A stretch of DNA of 64,000 bases from Streptomyces sp. PT12 (GTDB taxonomy: Bacteria > Actinomycetota > Actinomycetes > Streptomycetales > Streptomycetaceae): the NCBI RefSeq assembly GCF_003311645.1, contig NZ_QEST01000095.1, positions 1 to 64,000 of the forward strand, given 5' to 3'. The position numbers were made by a program, and so were the translations under genes. Each line of letters opens with the position of its first letter. Within the stretch, counting starts at the first letter, position 1. Positions 55,721 through 64,000 of the stretch are shown piece after piece. Under the pieces are notes generated by a model, which ran no database searches, had not been told where the DNA came from, and was given only the letters and a program-made list of their open reading frames with translations.

Positions 55721-56829
55721 TCGCGCTCCATTGGTACTCCGTCGACGGCGGGCGCTCGTTCGCCCCGTACGGCACGGACCCCGTGCTCGCCGACCCCGGC
55801 GTCAGGGACTTCCGCGACCCCAAGGTGATCAGGGACGCCGAACGCGGCCGCTGGGTCCAACTCCTCGCCGAGAATGACAAGATCGGGATCTACACCTCGC
55901 CCGACCTCAAGGCGTGGACCTTCGCGAGCGGCTTCGTCCGCGGCGGCATCGGCGTGCTCGAGTGCCCCGACCTGTTCCGCATCGAGATGGCCGATGGCGA
56001 GGCCCGCTGGGTCCTCGGCGTGAGCGCCAACGGCAAGGCGTCGGGGCTGCCCAACACCTACGCCTCCTGGATCGGCGACTTCGACGGCGCGACGTTCACC
56101 GCCGAGACCGAGCAGCCGCGTTGGCTCGATCACGGCTTCGACTGGTACGGGGCGGTGACGTTCGAGCGGCACACCGACCTCGCCACCGGGGCCGTCGACC
56201 CCGCCACCCGGTATGCCATCGCCTGGATGAACAACTGGGACTACCCGCACACCACCCCGACCCTTGAGGCGGACGGCTTCAACGGCACGGACTCCCTCGT
56301 CCGCGAGATCACCCTGGGCCGTGAGGCATCGGGTGAATGGGCTCTGTTCTCCCGGCCTCTGGCCGCGCTCGCGGACCGGGTGACGCGCACGGTGCGGATG
56401 GGCGACGTGGTGGTCGACGGCCTGCTGGTCCTCGAATACACCGGCGTGGCCTACGAGTTGGCCACCACCGCGCGCTGGGACGCCCCCACCACGCTGGGCG
56501 CCCAGGTGCGCCGCTCGGCCGATGGCGCCCGGCACGTCGATGTCGGGGTGCACGGTGACTATTCCTTCCTCGACCGCGGCGGCGTCCCGGGGCCGGACGC
56601 CTCGGGCGCCTGGCAGGAGAGCCGCACCCCGTTCGACCCGGCGCGCCGCGAGGTGTCGCTGCGGGTCTTCGTGGACCGGGTCAGCGTCGAGGTGTTCTTC
56701 GACGACGGCCTTCATGCGCACTCGCACCTGGCGTTCCCCGAACCGGACGACGCGGGGATCGCGCTGTTCACGGTGGGCGCGGCGGCGACGTTCGGGGACG
56801 TGGTGATCCATGAGTTCGGCCTCGCCTGA
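55721..56829 (+). pseudogene. 5'-truncated GH32 fructosidase/levanase gene
   Basis: An open frame of about 368 codons encodes most of a GH32 enzyme: SVDGGRSFAPYGTDPVL, DFRDPKV (stabilising Asp), IYTSPDLKAW and LECPDLFRI (acid/base Glu in ECPD), then the C-terminal beta-sandwich ending VFFDDGLHAHS. The first blade with the nucleophile motif WMNDPNG and any signal peptide are missing, cut exactly where the permease fragment starts. Without the nucleophile it should be inactive, although the remaining frame is intact, which suggests a recent event. Confidence 0.8.
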
Positions 56830-56996
56830 CGGCGGCCCTGCCCACGCCACGACGGCGGCTCCCGCCCCCCTCCGGCGGGACGCGGGGGCACGCCCGCTAG
56901 GGTGTTAAGAACGCGTCAAGACGCGTGGTGTGCCGGGAAGTCTGGTCGGCGTCGCAGGGCCGGTGTGCCCGTACGTCGATCTCCCGGAGGCCCCCC

Positions 56997-57533
56997 TTGT
57001 CCCTCGGCCCGAGCGAGCGCCCACCCCACGGCGGCACGCCGTTCCCGCCCGCGGAGGGGCAGGGCGTGCGCGCCCGTGACCTCGCCGAGCCCTTCCCCGC
57101 CGTGACCACCGACGACGCCGCGATCGACGCCGCGCGCCTGCTGGCCGAACGCTCGCTTCCCGCGCTCCTGGTGCTCGACGCCGACGGCCGCCCCGACGCC
57201 GTCGTGCCAGGGCCCGCCCTGATCCGCCGCCTCCTGCCCGCCCACCTCGCCGAAGTCCCCTCCCTCGCGGGCGCGTTCGGCACCGAGCTCGATGCCGAGC
57301 TCGCCGATGACCTGGCCGGGCTCACCGTGGCCGACTGGGTGCCGCGCCACCGCTACCCGCCGCCCGTCGTCGGCCCCGACGCGCGCCCCCTCGAGGTCGC
57401 GACCCTGATGGCGAGCTTCCACAGCCCCCTGGTGGCGGTCATCGAACGGGACGGCGACGCCGTGACGTTGCTCGGCGGCGTCTCCGCCACCCGCCTCCTG
57501 CGGCACTTCCTCGGGCCCCGGCCGCGCCCCTGA
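56997..57533 (+). CDS. CBS-domain protein
   Basis: A 178-residue protein with a pair of CBS motifs: VRARDLAEPFPAVTTDDAAIDAARLLAERSLPALLVLDADGRP (about residues 24-66) and TVADWVPRHRYPPPVV to SPLVAVIERDG (about 105-155). CBS pairs bind adenosine nucleotides and act as energy sensors. TTG 56997 follows GGAGG at 6 bases; GTG 57066 is an alternative at the domain start. It stands alone and converges with the metallopeptidase gene. Partner unknown. Confidence 0.75.
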   Translation: MSLGPSERPPHGGTPFPPAEGQGVRARDLAEPFPAVTTDDAAIDAARLLAERSLPALLVLDADGRPDAVVPGPALIRRLLPAHLAEVPSLAGAFGTELDAELADDLAGLTVADWVPRHRYPPPVVGPDARPLEVATLMASFHSPLVAVIERDGDAVTLLGGVSATRLLRHFLGPRPRP

Positions 57534-57561
57534 GCGGGTGCGGCGCCCTGAGAAGGGTGCC

Positions 57562-59199
57562 CTAAGGGGCCGGCGTCGATGTCGGCCCGGCGGACGCGGA
57601 CCCCGGCGCCGGTCTGCGCCGCCAGGCCAGCGCGGCCGCCGCCGCGAGGGCGGCCAGGACGAGCGCGAGGCCCAGCGTTCCCGCGTTGAGCCCGACGCCG
57701 TGCGCCAGGACATACGCGAGCGCGCCCGCGGTGAGGCAGTAGTAGATCATCGGCAGCGCCGTCTTTCCACGGTGCTCCTTCGAGCTCGTCGCCGTCCGAC
57801 GCCGGGCGGCATGACAAGTGAATGCCATTATCGTCTGGGCTCCTTGGGGCGGGATCGCAGAGCGAGAGGAGTGCCGATCGGTGAGCGGAACACCGGTGGT
57901 GAGCGCGGACCGCCCCGCCGCAAAGGCCCCGCGTTCGGTGCTGCGGGAGGCGTCGTTCCCGCGGCTGTGGGTGGGCGCCACGGCCTCCCGCCGGTAGTAC
58001 GCGTCCAGGTCGACGCCGTACCCCGGCTTCCGGCCCGTCCACGGCAGGGGCTCGCCCAGCACGTCGCCCACGCCGGTGCCGCGCAGCGTCGCCAGCCTGC
58101 GCGCCCGCCGCGCGTCGTCGACGATCCGGTCGTACACCTCATCGGCCGAAAGACCGGCCAGGCGCGGATCGTACAGCGCCCCCTCCGGCATCTCGCCCAC
58201 GGCCATCTCCACCAGCCAGCCGTTGACGACGTGGTCCGCCGCGACGTTCCACAGGTACGGGTCGCGCGCGCCGACGCGGTCGCCGTGCCGGAGCGCCGCG
58301 TGCAGCATCTCGTGGGCCAGGACGAACCGCCACTGCTCGACCGGGAGTCGGCGCAGCGGATTGACATAGATCTCGGCGGCCGACGGCGACACCGCGGCGA
58401 TCGAGATGTCCCAGCCGCGGGCCAGCTCGGCGTCCGCGACCAGCGTGAAGCGCGCGGCCAGCGCGCCGAGCAGCGGAGAGGACGAGAGGAACCAGCCAAG
58501 CGCCAGCTCCCACGGCGGCCTTGGCGCACCCGGGTCGGTCAGCGAGAGCCGCGCCCCGCCCGCCACATCCACCGCGGCCGTCGCCGACGCGGCGAGACCC
58601 ACGGCGAACGCGCCTGACCAGTCCGGCAGGTGAGGGCCGTCCCGCCTCCCTTCCCGCTCCCCGTCCCGTCGCCCGCGCGGCTCCAGATCGGGGCCGAGGC
58701 CCCCCGTGCCGCAGTCGGCCAGCTCAGGGGGAACGCCGTTGTCCCGCCAGCGCCGCCGCAGCGCCTCCTCGTCGCCCGACGGCAGCTCGGCGGGCAGCGG
58801 CAGCGGCTCCCCGCCCAGCTTGAGCGCCCGCTGGAAACGCGCCACGGCCACGCACGCCACGGCCCGGTCCACCGGATCGTCCCAGGCGCGCGCCCCGGCC
58901 GCGTGCCCGAAGCCCAGGTGCAGCAGGCAGTGAGCCAGGACCCAGGTCCATGCGTCCACGCCCAGCCGGTGTCCACGGCTCGCCCTGATCTGCCCGAACG
59001 CGCTCACCCTGGCGATCGCCCTGGCCGACCCCAGCCGCCCTACCGCCACCAGCTCGGCCCGGGCGCCGCCCCTCGCGAAGCCACCCGCCCGAAGGCTCAT
59101 CATCGGACGGAACAGCGGGTGCTGGCCCAGCGTGCGCCAAGCGGCCGTGAACGCCTCAAGGTTGGGATCGGGCGCGGCCCGCCGCCTCCCCCGGCTCAT
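57562..59199 (-). CDS. DUF2201-type metallopeptidase-like protein, C-terminal vWA half replaced
   Basis: A 545-residue frame. Residues 1-405 match the vWA-associated metallopeptidase-like family, with AHEMLH (zinc motif, His296-His300) and an earlier AHCLLHLGFGH (89-99). Family members normally continue into a vWA-like domain with a DxSxS motif. Here homology ends at about 57987 and the frame runs on through unrelated sequence into a hydrophobic ending that may be a separate 62-residue membrane protein (ATG 57750, then YYCLTAGALAYVLAHGV). So this is probably a truncated gene fused in frame by deletion. It follows the MoxR gene by 14 bases, its usual partner. Confidence 0.65.
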   Translation of the reverse strand: MSRGRRRAAPDPNLEAFTAAWRTLGQHPLFRPMMSLRAGGFARGGARAELVAVGRLGSARAIARVSAFGQIRASRGHRLGVDAWTWVLAHCLLHLGFGHAAGARAWDDPVDRAVACVAVARFQRALKLGGEPLPLPAELPSGDEEALRRRWRDNGVPPELADCGTGGLGPDLEPRGRRDGEREGRRDGPHLPDWSGAFAVGLAASATAAVDVAGGARLSLTDPGAPRPPWELALGWFLSSSPLLGALAARFTLVADAELARGWDISIAAVSPSAAEIYVNPLRRLPVEQWRFVLAHEMLHAALRHGDRVGARDPYLWNVAADHVVNGWLVEMAVGEMPEGALYDPRLAGLSADEVYDRIVDDARRARRLATLRGTGVGDVLGEPLPWTGRKPGYGVDLDAYYRREAVAPTHSRGNDASRSTERGAFAAGRSALTTGVPLTDRHSSRSAIPPQGAQTIMAFTCHAARRRTATSSKEHRGKTALPMIYYCLTAGALAYVLAHGVGLNAGTLGLALVLAALAAAAALAWRRRPAPGSASAGPTSTPAP

Positions 59200-59213
59200 C
59201 GGGGCACCCCCTC

Positions 59214-60311
59214 TCAGGCCCGGGCCGAGACCAGCCGCGGCAGATCGCGGCTCACCTCGACGAGAAACCACGACGGCAGCACAGGAGCCCCGGCGTCATC
59301 CGTGGCGATCACCAACTGGGCGCACTCCAGGGACACGTCGGCGAGATCGAGAAGCAGCGCCTTGCCGCGGTGCGCGAACTGCCGCACGGCGGGCGACGCG
59401 TGGTCCCGGTCGGCGGGCAACTCCTTGACCAGGCGCGCCCGGAACGCCTCGGCCAGGAAGTACGGCAGGTCCCGGTCGGCGGGCGCGGCGGGCCACCTGG
59501 CGTCGCCGCGCACCACCGCGGGAAGGCTGTAGCGGTGGCGGACGATCTTGACATAGCCGCAGAACGCCGACGCGTGCCCGGGGGACAGCGTCCCCGCCGC
59601 GAGCAACCGCAGCGTCTCCTCGGGTATGCCGTCGCCGTAGGAGCGCAGCGCGTCGGACAGCATGTGCCAGCTGCGCGGCGTGGAGAACACCTCCTCGACC
59701 TTCGGCGGCGCCACCACCAGATGGTCGGGGCGCTGCGTGAGGTAGTCGGTGATCCACGGGTGGATGCCCGCGCCCACCGCCCAGGTGAGCCAGTCGTCGG
59801 GGCTGGCCCGCAGATGGATGTGCACCAGCCGGTTGACAAGCGCCGACGCCATGGGCCTGGCCAGCGCGTTGTCGGTGGCCCGGTTCCCGGCGCCGATCAC
59901 GATGGATCCCGCGGGCAGCTCGTACGCCCCGATGCGCCGGTCGAGGATCAGCGAGTAGAACGCCTTCTGCACCTCGGGCGCGGAGGCGTTGAGCTCGTCG
60001 AGGAACAGGCAGTAGGCGTCGTCCCGCGCGATCGCCTCCGGCGGCGCGAACCTGCTGCGCCCGTCCCGCAGTTCGGGCACGCCGATCAGGTCCTCTGCGG
60101 CCAGCTGGGTGCCGACGAGCGTCACGCACTCGAGCCCGAGCGAGGCGGCGAACGAGCGGACCAGCGAGCTCTTGCCGATGCCGGGCGCTCCCCACACGAA
60201 CACCGGCCTGACCACCGCGACATGGAGCGGGACGTCGGGGAGCAGGGCCGGGGTGACGGTGATCGATGACTGCGCCCGCCCATCATTCACACCCGCCGCC
60301 GCCGCGACCAT
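59214..60311 (-). CDS. MoxR-type AAA ATPase
   Basis: A 365-residue AAA+ protein with Walker A GAPGIGKSS (residues 41-49), Walker B CLFLDELNA, sensor-1 IVIGAGNRATDNAL, and the FSTPRSWHMLSDAL segment typical of MoxR/vWA-coupled ATPases. Such ATPases work as chaperones with vWA/metallopeptidase partners. The partner gene directly downstream has lost its vWA half, so the pair may no longer work. The start is uncertain: ATG 60311 has no ribosome-binding site, and GTG 60290 is possible. Confidence 0.85.
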   Translation of the reverse strand: MVAAAAGVNDGRAQSSITVTPALLPDVPLHVAVVRPVFVWGAPGIGKSSLVRSFAASLGLECVTLVGTQLAAEDLIGVPELRDGRSRFAPPEAIARDDAYCLFLDELNASAPEVQKAFYSLILDRRIGAYELPAGSIVIGAGNRATDNALARPMASALVNRLVHIHLRASPDDWLTWAVGAGIHPWITDYLTQRPDHLVVAPPKVEEVFSTPRSWHMLSDALRSYGDGIPEETLRLLAAGTLSPGHASAFCGYVKIVRHRYSLPAVVRGDARWPAAPADRDLPYFLAEAFRARLVKELPADRDHASPAVRQFAHRGKALLLDLADVSLECAQLVIATDDAGAPVLPSWFLVEVSRDLPRLVSARA

Positions 60312-60340
60312 CCGATATCGGCGGCGGCGGGCGCGCGCGG

Positions 60341-61576
60341 TCAGAAGCGGGCGCCGACCTCCGCGCCGTTCGCCGGGCGCAGGAACGGGGACGAGGGGAT
60401 CGCCCCGTCGGACCCGCGCGGCCCGGTGATCGTGCCGGGGTCGGTGCTGGCGAACGACCACGAGCCGCCGATGTCCCAGGAGTTGCCGTCGCCGGACGAG
60501 CCGGAGCCCAGGGAGGCGTCCGTGCCGTTGCCCACCGCCAGGTTCGCGGTCAGCGTGCCGTCGGCGTCCGCGAAGTCGAACCCCGTCCCGCCGTTGTCCC
60601 AGGCCGTGCAGCGCTCGGCCACCAGCGCGCCGGGGTTGGCGTTGTCGATGAACCCACCGACCGAGTTGTCCCAGGCCATGCTGTTGCGGGTGACATGCGC
60701 GGCGGGCAGGTCCTCGTCGCCGCCGCCCAGCTTGAAGCCGTTGCCGTCGCCGGTGTAGTCGGGAAGGTTCCACCGGTTGTAGCCGTTGCCCCAGGCCAGG
60801 CTGTCCTCGACGAGGACGGGGGAGAGGAACTCCCAGGCGTCGTAGCCGTCGTCTGAGTTGTTCCACAGGCGCGCGCCGCGCACCACGTTGCCGCTGCCCG
60901 AACCCTCCTTGATGGCAAGGCCGTCGGCGCTCTCGCCGTTCTTGCGCGGGTCGCGGTTGCCGTAACTGTCCAGGTTCAGGATCTGGTTGCCGCCGGACGC
61001 GCCCTGGAGGTGCAGCCCGGACTCGTAGTTGTCGCGCGTGACCAGGCCGTCGAAGACGTTGCCGCTGGTGTCCACGCCGAAGACGCCGTAGGGGCCGTTG
61101 ATGATCTCCAGGTCGATCAACCGCCAGTGATCGCCCGCCAGATGGATCGCCCCGCGCTCGGCCCGCGGGATGCTGCCGTCCACTGGGGCGGGGGTGTGCG
61201 GCATGTTCTCGCCGTCGATCACGGCCCGTTCGCCCTCGTGGGCGCGGAGCGTGATGGGCTCGCTCGCGGTGCCGCTCGCCAGCAGCCTGATGTTGGTGGC
61301 GGGCGCGTAGGTGCCCGCCCTGAGATGGATGGTCGTGCCGGGCTCGGCCAGGTCGACGCCGCGCTGCACGGTGCGCAGCGGCTCGTCGAGGGTGCCGGGG
61401 GCGGCGTCGTCGCCGTCCGGCGCGACATAGAGGTGGGCGGCCGCCGCTTCCACCGGCGTCGACCCGACGGCGGCGGAGGCGGCCAGGGGGGCGGCGGTCG
61501 CGGCGCCTAGCCCCGACAGCGCGGTGACGGCCCAGGCCAGCAGGCCCGCGGGGACCAGGAGGGCGTTGCGTTTCAT
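60341..61576 (-). CDS. Secreted pectate lyase, family PL9
   Basis: A 411-residue secreted parallel beta-helix protein. A Sec signal peptide (KRN, then LLVPAGLLAWAVTALSG) is followed by HLYVAPDGDDAAPGTLDEPL, the usual start of PL9 helices, and by ESADGLAIKEGSGSGN, LWNNSDDGYDAWEF and GDGNGFKLGGGDE, which supply the catalytic Lys and calcium-binding Asp residues of family PL9. It cleaves polygalacturonate. Upstream, CTGAAACCATTCAG (minus strand) near 61645 is a near-palindrome that may be an operator. Divergent from the PL3 gene. Confidence 0.9.
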   Translation of the reverse strand: MKRNALLVPAGLLAWAVTALSGLGAATAAPLAASAAVGSTPVEAAAAHLYVAPDGDDAAPGTLDEPLRTVQRGVDLAEPGTTIHLRAGTYAPATNIRLLASGTASEPITLRAHEGERAVIDGENMPHTPAPVDGSIPRAERGAIHLAGDHWRLIDLEIINGPYGVFGVDTSGNVFDGLVTRDNYESGLHLQGASGGNQILNLDSYGNRDPRKNGESADGLAIKEGSGSGNVVRGARLWNNSDDGYDAWEFLSPVLVEDSLAWGNGYNRWNLPDYTGDGNGFKLGGGDEDLPAAHVTRNSMAWDNSVGGFIDNANPGALVAERCTAWDNGGTGFDFADADGTLTANLAVGNGTDASLGSGSSGDGNSWDIGGSWSFASTDPGTITGPRGSDGAIPSSPFLRPANGAEVGARF

Positions 61577-61944
61577 CGTTCCTCTCCAAGGGAGGGCAGC
61601 CGTCTGCGGCGTCGGCGGGCCGAGTCGCCGAACGGTAGGGACTGAATGGTTTCAGCCAGCGGGCGCGGAACGGCGGCGAGGTCGCTGTGCGGTGGGGGTC
61701 GAGCGAGACGCGGGGCGCTCGGCACGCGTCACCCCGGGCGGCGTGGAGGCGCTCCCACGCCCGGAACGCTGCGAACGTACTGACCCGCCGTCACGGCGTC
61801 AAGAGTCCCTGGATCGCGTATTCCTCGGGCCCCTTCCCATGGCCGACTCAGCGGGAAAGTCCACACGGTGAGCGCCATATTCCACACCCATTCTGCAAGC
61901 GTTCCGGCATTCTGGATCCCGAATTCCGGCCCCGGTCAAGAGCC

Positions 61945-61992
61945 TTGACAGTGATTAACACCGTCGATACATTCCGGGAAAAGAAAGCGCTT
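61945..61992 (+). promoter_or_regulatory. Promoter and candidate operator of the PL3 pectate lyase gene
   Basis: TTGACA (61945-61950), an exact 17-base spacer and TACATT (61968-61973) form a near-consensus promoter. The palindrome AAGCGCTT (61985-61992), inside GAAAGCGCTTGC, lies just past the expected start point and has the shape of a LacI-family operator. This leaves a leader of about 225 bases before the ATG at 62208, in which I see no riboswitch. The rest of the 61577-62207 gap holds nothing else I can name. Confidence 0.6.
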
Positions 61993-62207
61993 GCGGCAAG
62001 GTTTCCGCGGGTCGGTCCAAGCGCGGTAGTGCATGTGCGCCCCTGCGTCAGGCGTTGCGGGAATTTCGTTCTGCCTGCCGCTGTGAGTTCCTTGTCCCTG
62101 CCTTTTCATCGGTTCGTCACCGACGGACCGACCCCCACACCATTCCCCCACCCAACGCCCGTGCGCAGCGGGACCGTTCGGAAACATCATCGAGAGGCAG
62201 CGAAACG

Positions 62208-63044
62208 ATGCGATCCCCCCACCGACTTGTCAGCGGAAGGCCGGCCCGGATGCTGCTGGCCGCCGTGTTCGCCGGGGCCCTGGCCGCCGGCGGCACGACG
62301 GCGTTCGCCCAGGGGCCCGACGCGGAAGCCCCCGCGCCCGTGGCTGACACCCTCGCCGTCGAGTGGCCGCAGGCCACCGACGAGGTCGTCGTCAACGAGA
62401 CCATCGAGGTCGACGGTTCCTTCGACGGCGGCAATGTGCGCTATGTGCCGGGCCCCGAGCTGGGCGACGGCGGCCAGGGCGAGGACCAGCTGCCGGTGTT
62501 CGAGCTTTCACAGGGTGAATCGTTGAGCAATGTGCTCATCGGCTCGCCGGGCGCCGACGGCGTGCACTGCTCGGGCAGCTGCACGCTGAACAACGTCTGG
62601 TGGGAGGACATCGGCGAGGACGCGGCCACCTTCCGCGGCGGTGACGGCTCCCAGTTCCTCGTCAGCGGCGGCGCGGCCCGCGCCAGCGACGACAAGGTGC
62701 TCCAGCACAACGGCGGCGGCACGCTGACCGTCAGGGACTTCGCCGCCGAGGACTTCTCCACCCTGGTGCGCTCGTGCGGCAACTGCTCGACCCAGTACGG
62801 GCGGACCATCGTGCTGGAGAATGTCGAGGTCACCGCGCCCGCGAGCCGTCTCGTCGGCATCAACGAGAACTACGGCGACTCGGCGACGCTGCGGAACATC
62901 ACGATCATCGGCGACGACGACCGCGACATCACCATCTGCCAGAAGTACATCGGCAACGACGAGGGCGACGAGCCGGACGAGACGGGCACCGACCCGGACG
63001 GCACCCACTGCCGCTACTCCTCATCGGACATCACCTACCAGTAG
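62208..63044 (+). CDS. Secreted pectate lyase, family PL3
   Basis: A 278-residue secreted enzyme. The signal peptide (basic start, MLLAAVFAGALAAGG, cleavage near AFA-QGP) is followed by the short parallel beta-helix typical of PL3: DGVHCSGSCTLNNVWWEDIGEDAATF, SDDKVLQHNGGGT, FSTLVRSCGNCS and ENYGDSATLRNI, with the paired cysteines and acidic calcium site of the family. It cleaves low-esterified pectate. GAGAGGCAG precedes the ATG. Third intact pectate lyase in the window, from a third unrelated family. Confidence 0.92.
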   Translation: MRSPHRLVSGRPARMLLAAVFAGALAAGGTTAFAQGPDAEAPAPVADTLAVEWPQATDEVVVNETIEVDGSFDGGNVRYVPGPELGDGGQGEDQLPVFELSQGESLSNVLIGSPGADGVHCSGSCTLNNVWWEDIGEDAATFRGGDGSQFLVSGGAARASDDKVLQHNGGGTLTVRDFAAEDFSTLVRSCGNCSTQYGRTIVLENVEVTAPASRLVGINENYGDSATLRNITIIGDDDRDITICQKYIGNDEGDEPDETGTDPDGTHCRYSSSDITYQ

Positions 63045-63099
63045 GTTCCGTCCGTGGCCACCGTGTGACCCCCGGCGTTCCCTCGCGCCGGGCGGGACC

Positions 63100-63128
63100 G
63101 GCCCCCCGCGCCGAGCGCGCGGGGGGCC
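63100..63128. terminator. 12-bp stem-loop after PL3 gene
   Basis: Arms 63100-63111 and 63117-63128 are perfectly complementary around a 5-base CGAGC loop, 55 bases after the PL3 stop. No other feature is seen in 63045-63379 apart from the leader of the PKS gene (GGGAGAGAAC directly before its ATG). Confidence 0.75.
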
Positions 63129-63379
63129 GCTCGGCGTGGCCCCCGCCGTGCCAGGGGCCGCCCATGGCCCCGGGGGATGGGCCGGTTTCCACCGCTTAAA
63201 GGGGCCGATCGGGGCGTGAGGTGGGGCGGGGCTGGGGCGGTTCAGGGGTGGTGAGGCCCGGCGGTGGCCCTTACGTTCGGTGAGTGAGCGGGCCGGATGG
63301 GTGAGTGGCCGCGGGGGTCCCGTGGCCCGCACCCACCGAGTGCGCGCCATGAGCCGGTCGGCCAGCAGCGGGAGAGAAC

Positions 63380-64000
63380 ATGACGGTCGTCCCTGCCAGC
63401 ACCGCCCGCGTCCTGGGCCTCCCCCTGTCCCCGTCGTCCGCCGCCATCGCGCGGCCCTGGGTCCTCTCGGGTGGCGGCCCCGGAGGCGTGCGCGCCGGCG
63501 CGCGAGAGCTGCGCGCGCTGCTCGACCGGCACCCCGGCTGGGAGCCTGGCGCCGTCGGGCGGGCCCTGCTCGGGCTCGACGCCTCGCCCCCGCGCCCGCA
63601 CCGCGCCGTGCTCGTGGCCGGAGGGCGGGAGGAGTTCGCCGCCGCGCTCGCCGCGTTGGCCGACGGCCCTCCCGGCACCCCGGTGCCGGGGCTGATCGAG
63701 GGGCGCCCCGAGGCCGCCGCGGCGGGGCCGGTGTTCGTCTTCCCCGGGCAGGGGCCCCAATGGCCGGGTATGGCGCGGGAGTTGATGGCCACCTCACCCG
63801 CCTTCGCCGCGCGCATGCGGGACTGCGACGACGCCTTCGCCCCGTTTCTCGACTGGTCGACGGCCGACGCCGCGGTCGACGCGGACGGCGCGCCACCCCT
63901 GTCCGGGGCGGAAGTGGTGCAGCCGGTGCTGTTCTCCGTGATGGTCTCCCTGGCCGCGCTGTGGGAGGCGGCCGGGGTGCGGCCCGCCGCCGTGCTGGGA
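63380..64000 (+). CDS. Modular type I polyketide synthase, AT-first loading module (partial)
   Basis: The first 207 residues of a gene cut by the window edge. Residues 25-100 resemble the KS-to-AT linker (PWVLSGGGPGGVRAGARELR, then RAVLVAG), and from residue 115 the acyltransferase domain begins with PVFVFPGQGPQWPGMARELM and continues to AAGVRPAAVLG, ending just before the expected GHSxG active-site serine. There is no ketosynthase before it, so this is probably a loading module of the AT-ACP type that selects the starter acyl-CoA. ATG 63380 follows GGGAGAG. It marks the left end of a polyketide cluster beyond the window. Confidence 0.88.
   Translation, partial: MTVVPASTARVLGLPLSPSSAAIARPWVLSGGGPGGVRAGARELRALLDRHPGWEPGAVGRALLGLDASPPRPHRAVLVAGGREEFAAALAALADGPPGTPVPGLIEGRPEAAAAGPVFVFPGQGPQWPGMARELMATSPAFAARMRDCDDAFAPFLDWSTADAAVDADGAPPLSGAEVVQPVLFSVMVSLAALWEAAGVRPAAVLG

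Overview
The window is very GC-rich DNA with dense, overlapping genes (mostly ATGA, GTGA or TTGA stop/start junctions), frequent GTG and TTG starts, a SARP-type regulator, MIO- and ATP-grasp-based secondary metabolism, secreted pectinases and a modular polyketide synthase at the right edge. This is the signature of a filamentous actinomycete (Streptomyces or a near relative). The species cannot be told from the sequence.

Region by region. (1) 1-4.8 kb: an MFS carrier, two small PH-domain membrane proteins, a SAM methyltransferase and a heme-type ferric-reductase-like membrane protein. (2) 4.8-19.4 kb: a minus-strand glycan-use locus running from a double metallo-beta-lactamase-fold protein through a GH36-like enzyme, a LacI repressor, an ABC sugar importer (binding protein plus two permeases, no ATPase), a ROK kinase, a SIS isomerase, a GH38 alpha-mannosidase and a 674-residue protein of unknown role. 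Two near-identical promoter/operator blocks, at 14431-14480 and 19413-19463, tie both transcription units to the LacI protein encoded between them. (3) 19.5-37.6 kb: a SARP/NB-ARC activator facing a 14-gene, translationally coupled operon. It has three ATP-grasp ligases, three AMP-forming ligases, an acyl carrier protein, an aromatic amino acid ammonia-lyase-type MIO enzyme, a class II DAHP synthase, a tautomerase, a 579-residue alpha/alpha-toroid protein, an SDR, an MBL hydrolase and an exporter. It reads as an NRPS-free biosynthetic cluster for an aromatic acyl/amide product that I do not recognise, and is the strongest candidate for a new system. (4) 37.5-41.9 kb: the complete selenocysteine machinery, selB-selA-tRNA(Sec) with selD divergent. 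(5) 42.0-45.6 kb: a MauE/MauD-like redox pair next to a Tat-exported 12-cysteine protein fused to two peptidoglycan-binding domains. (6) 45.7-50.4 kb: a PP2C/SpoIIE phosphatase, a GNAT enzyme and an orphan GTPase-associated (GAP1-like) protein.

(7) 50.5-56.8 kb: a scarred region. It holds a decayed dienelactone hydrolase end, an intact PL1 pectate lyase behind two CGAAANTTTCG boxes, a pectin methylesterase pseudogene, and a GH43 gene split by an insertion. The insert carries an IS4-type transposase remnant and a small three-gene operon: a 51-residue two-cysteine peptide, a CPFC DsbA/FrnE protein and a TetR regulator, with a promoter placed for leaderless transcription. To its right are truncated GH43, ABC-permease and GH32 genes. 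(8) 57.0-63.1 kb: a CBS-domain protein, a MoxR ATPase with a metallopeptidase that has lost its usual C-terminal half, and PL9 and PL3 pectate lyases. (9) 63.4 kb to the edge: the first 207 residues of a modular PKS that begins with an acyltransferase rather than a ketosynthase.
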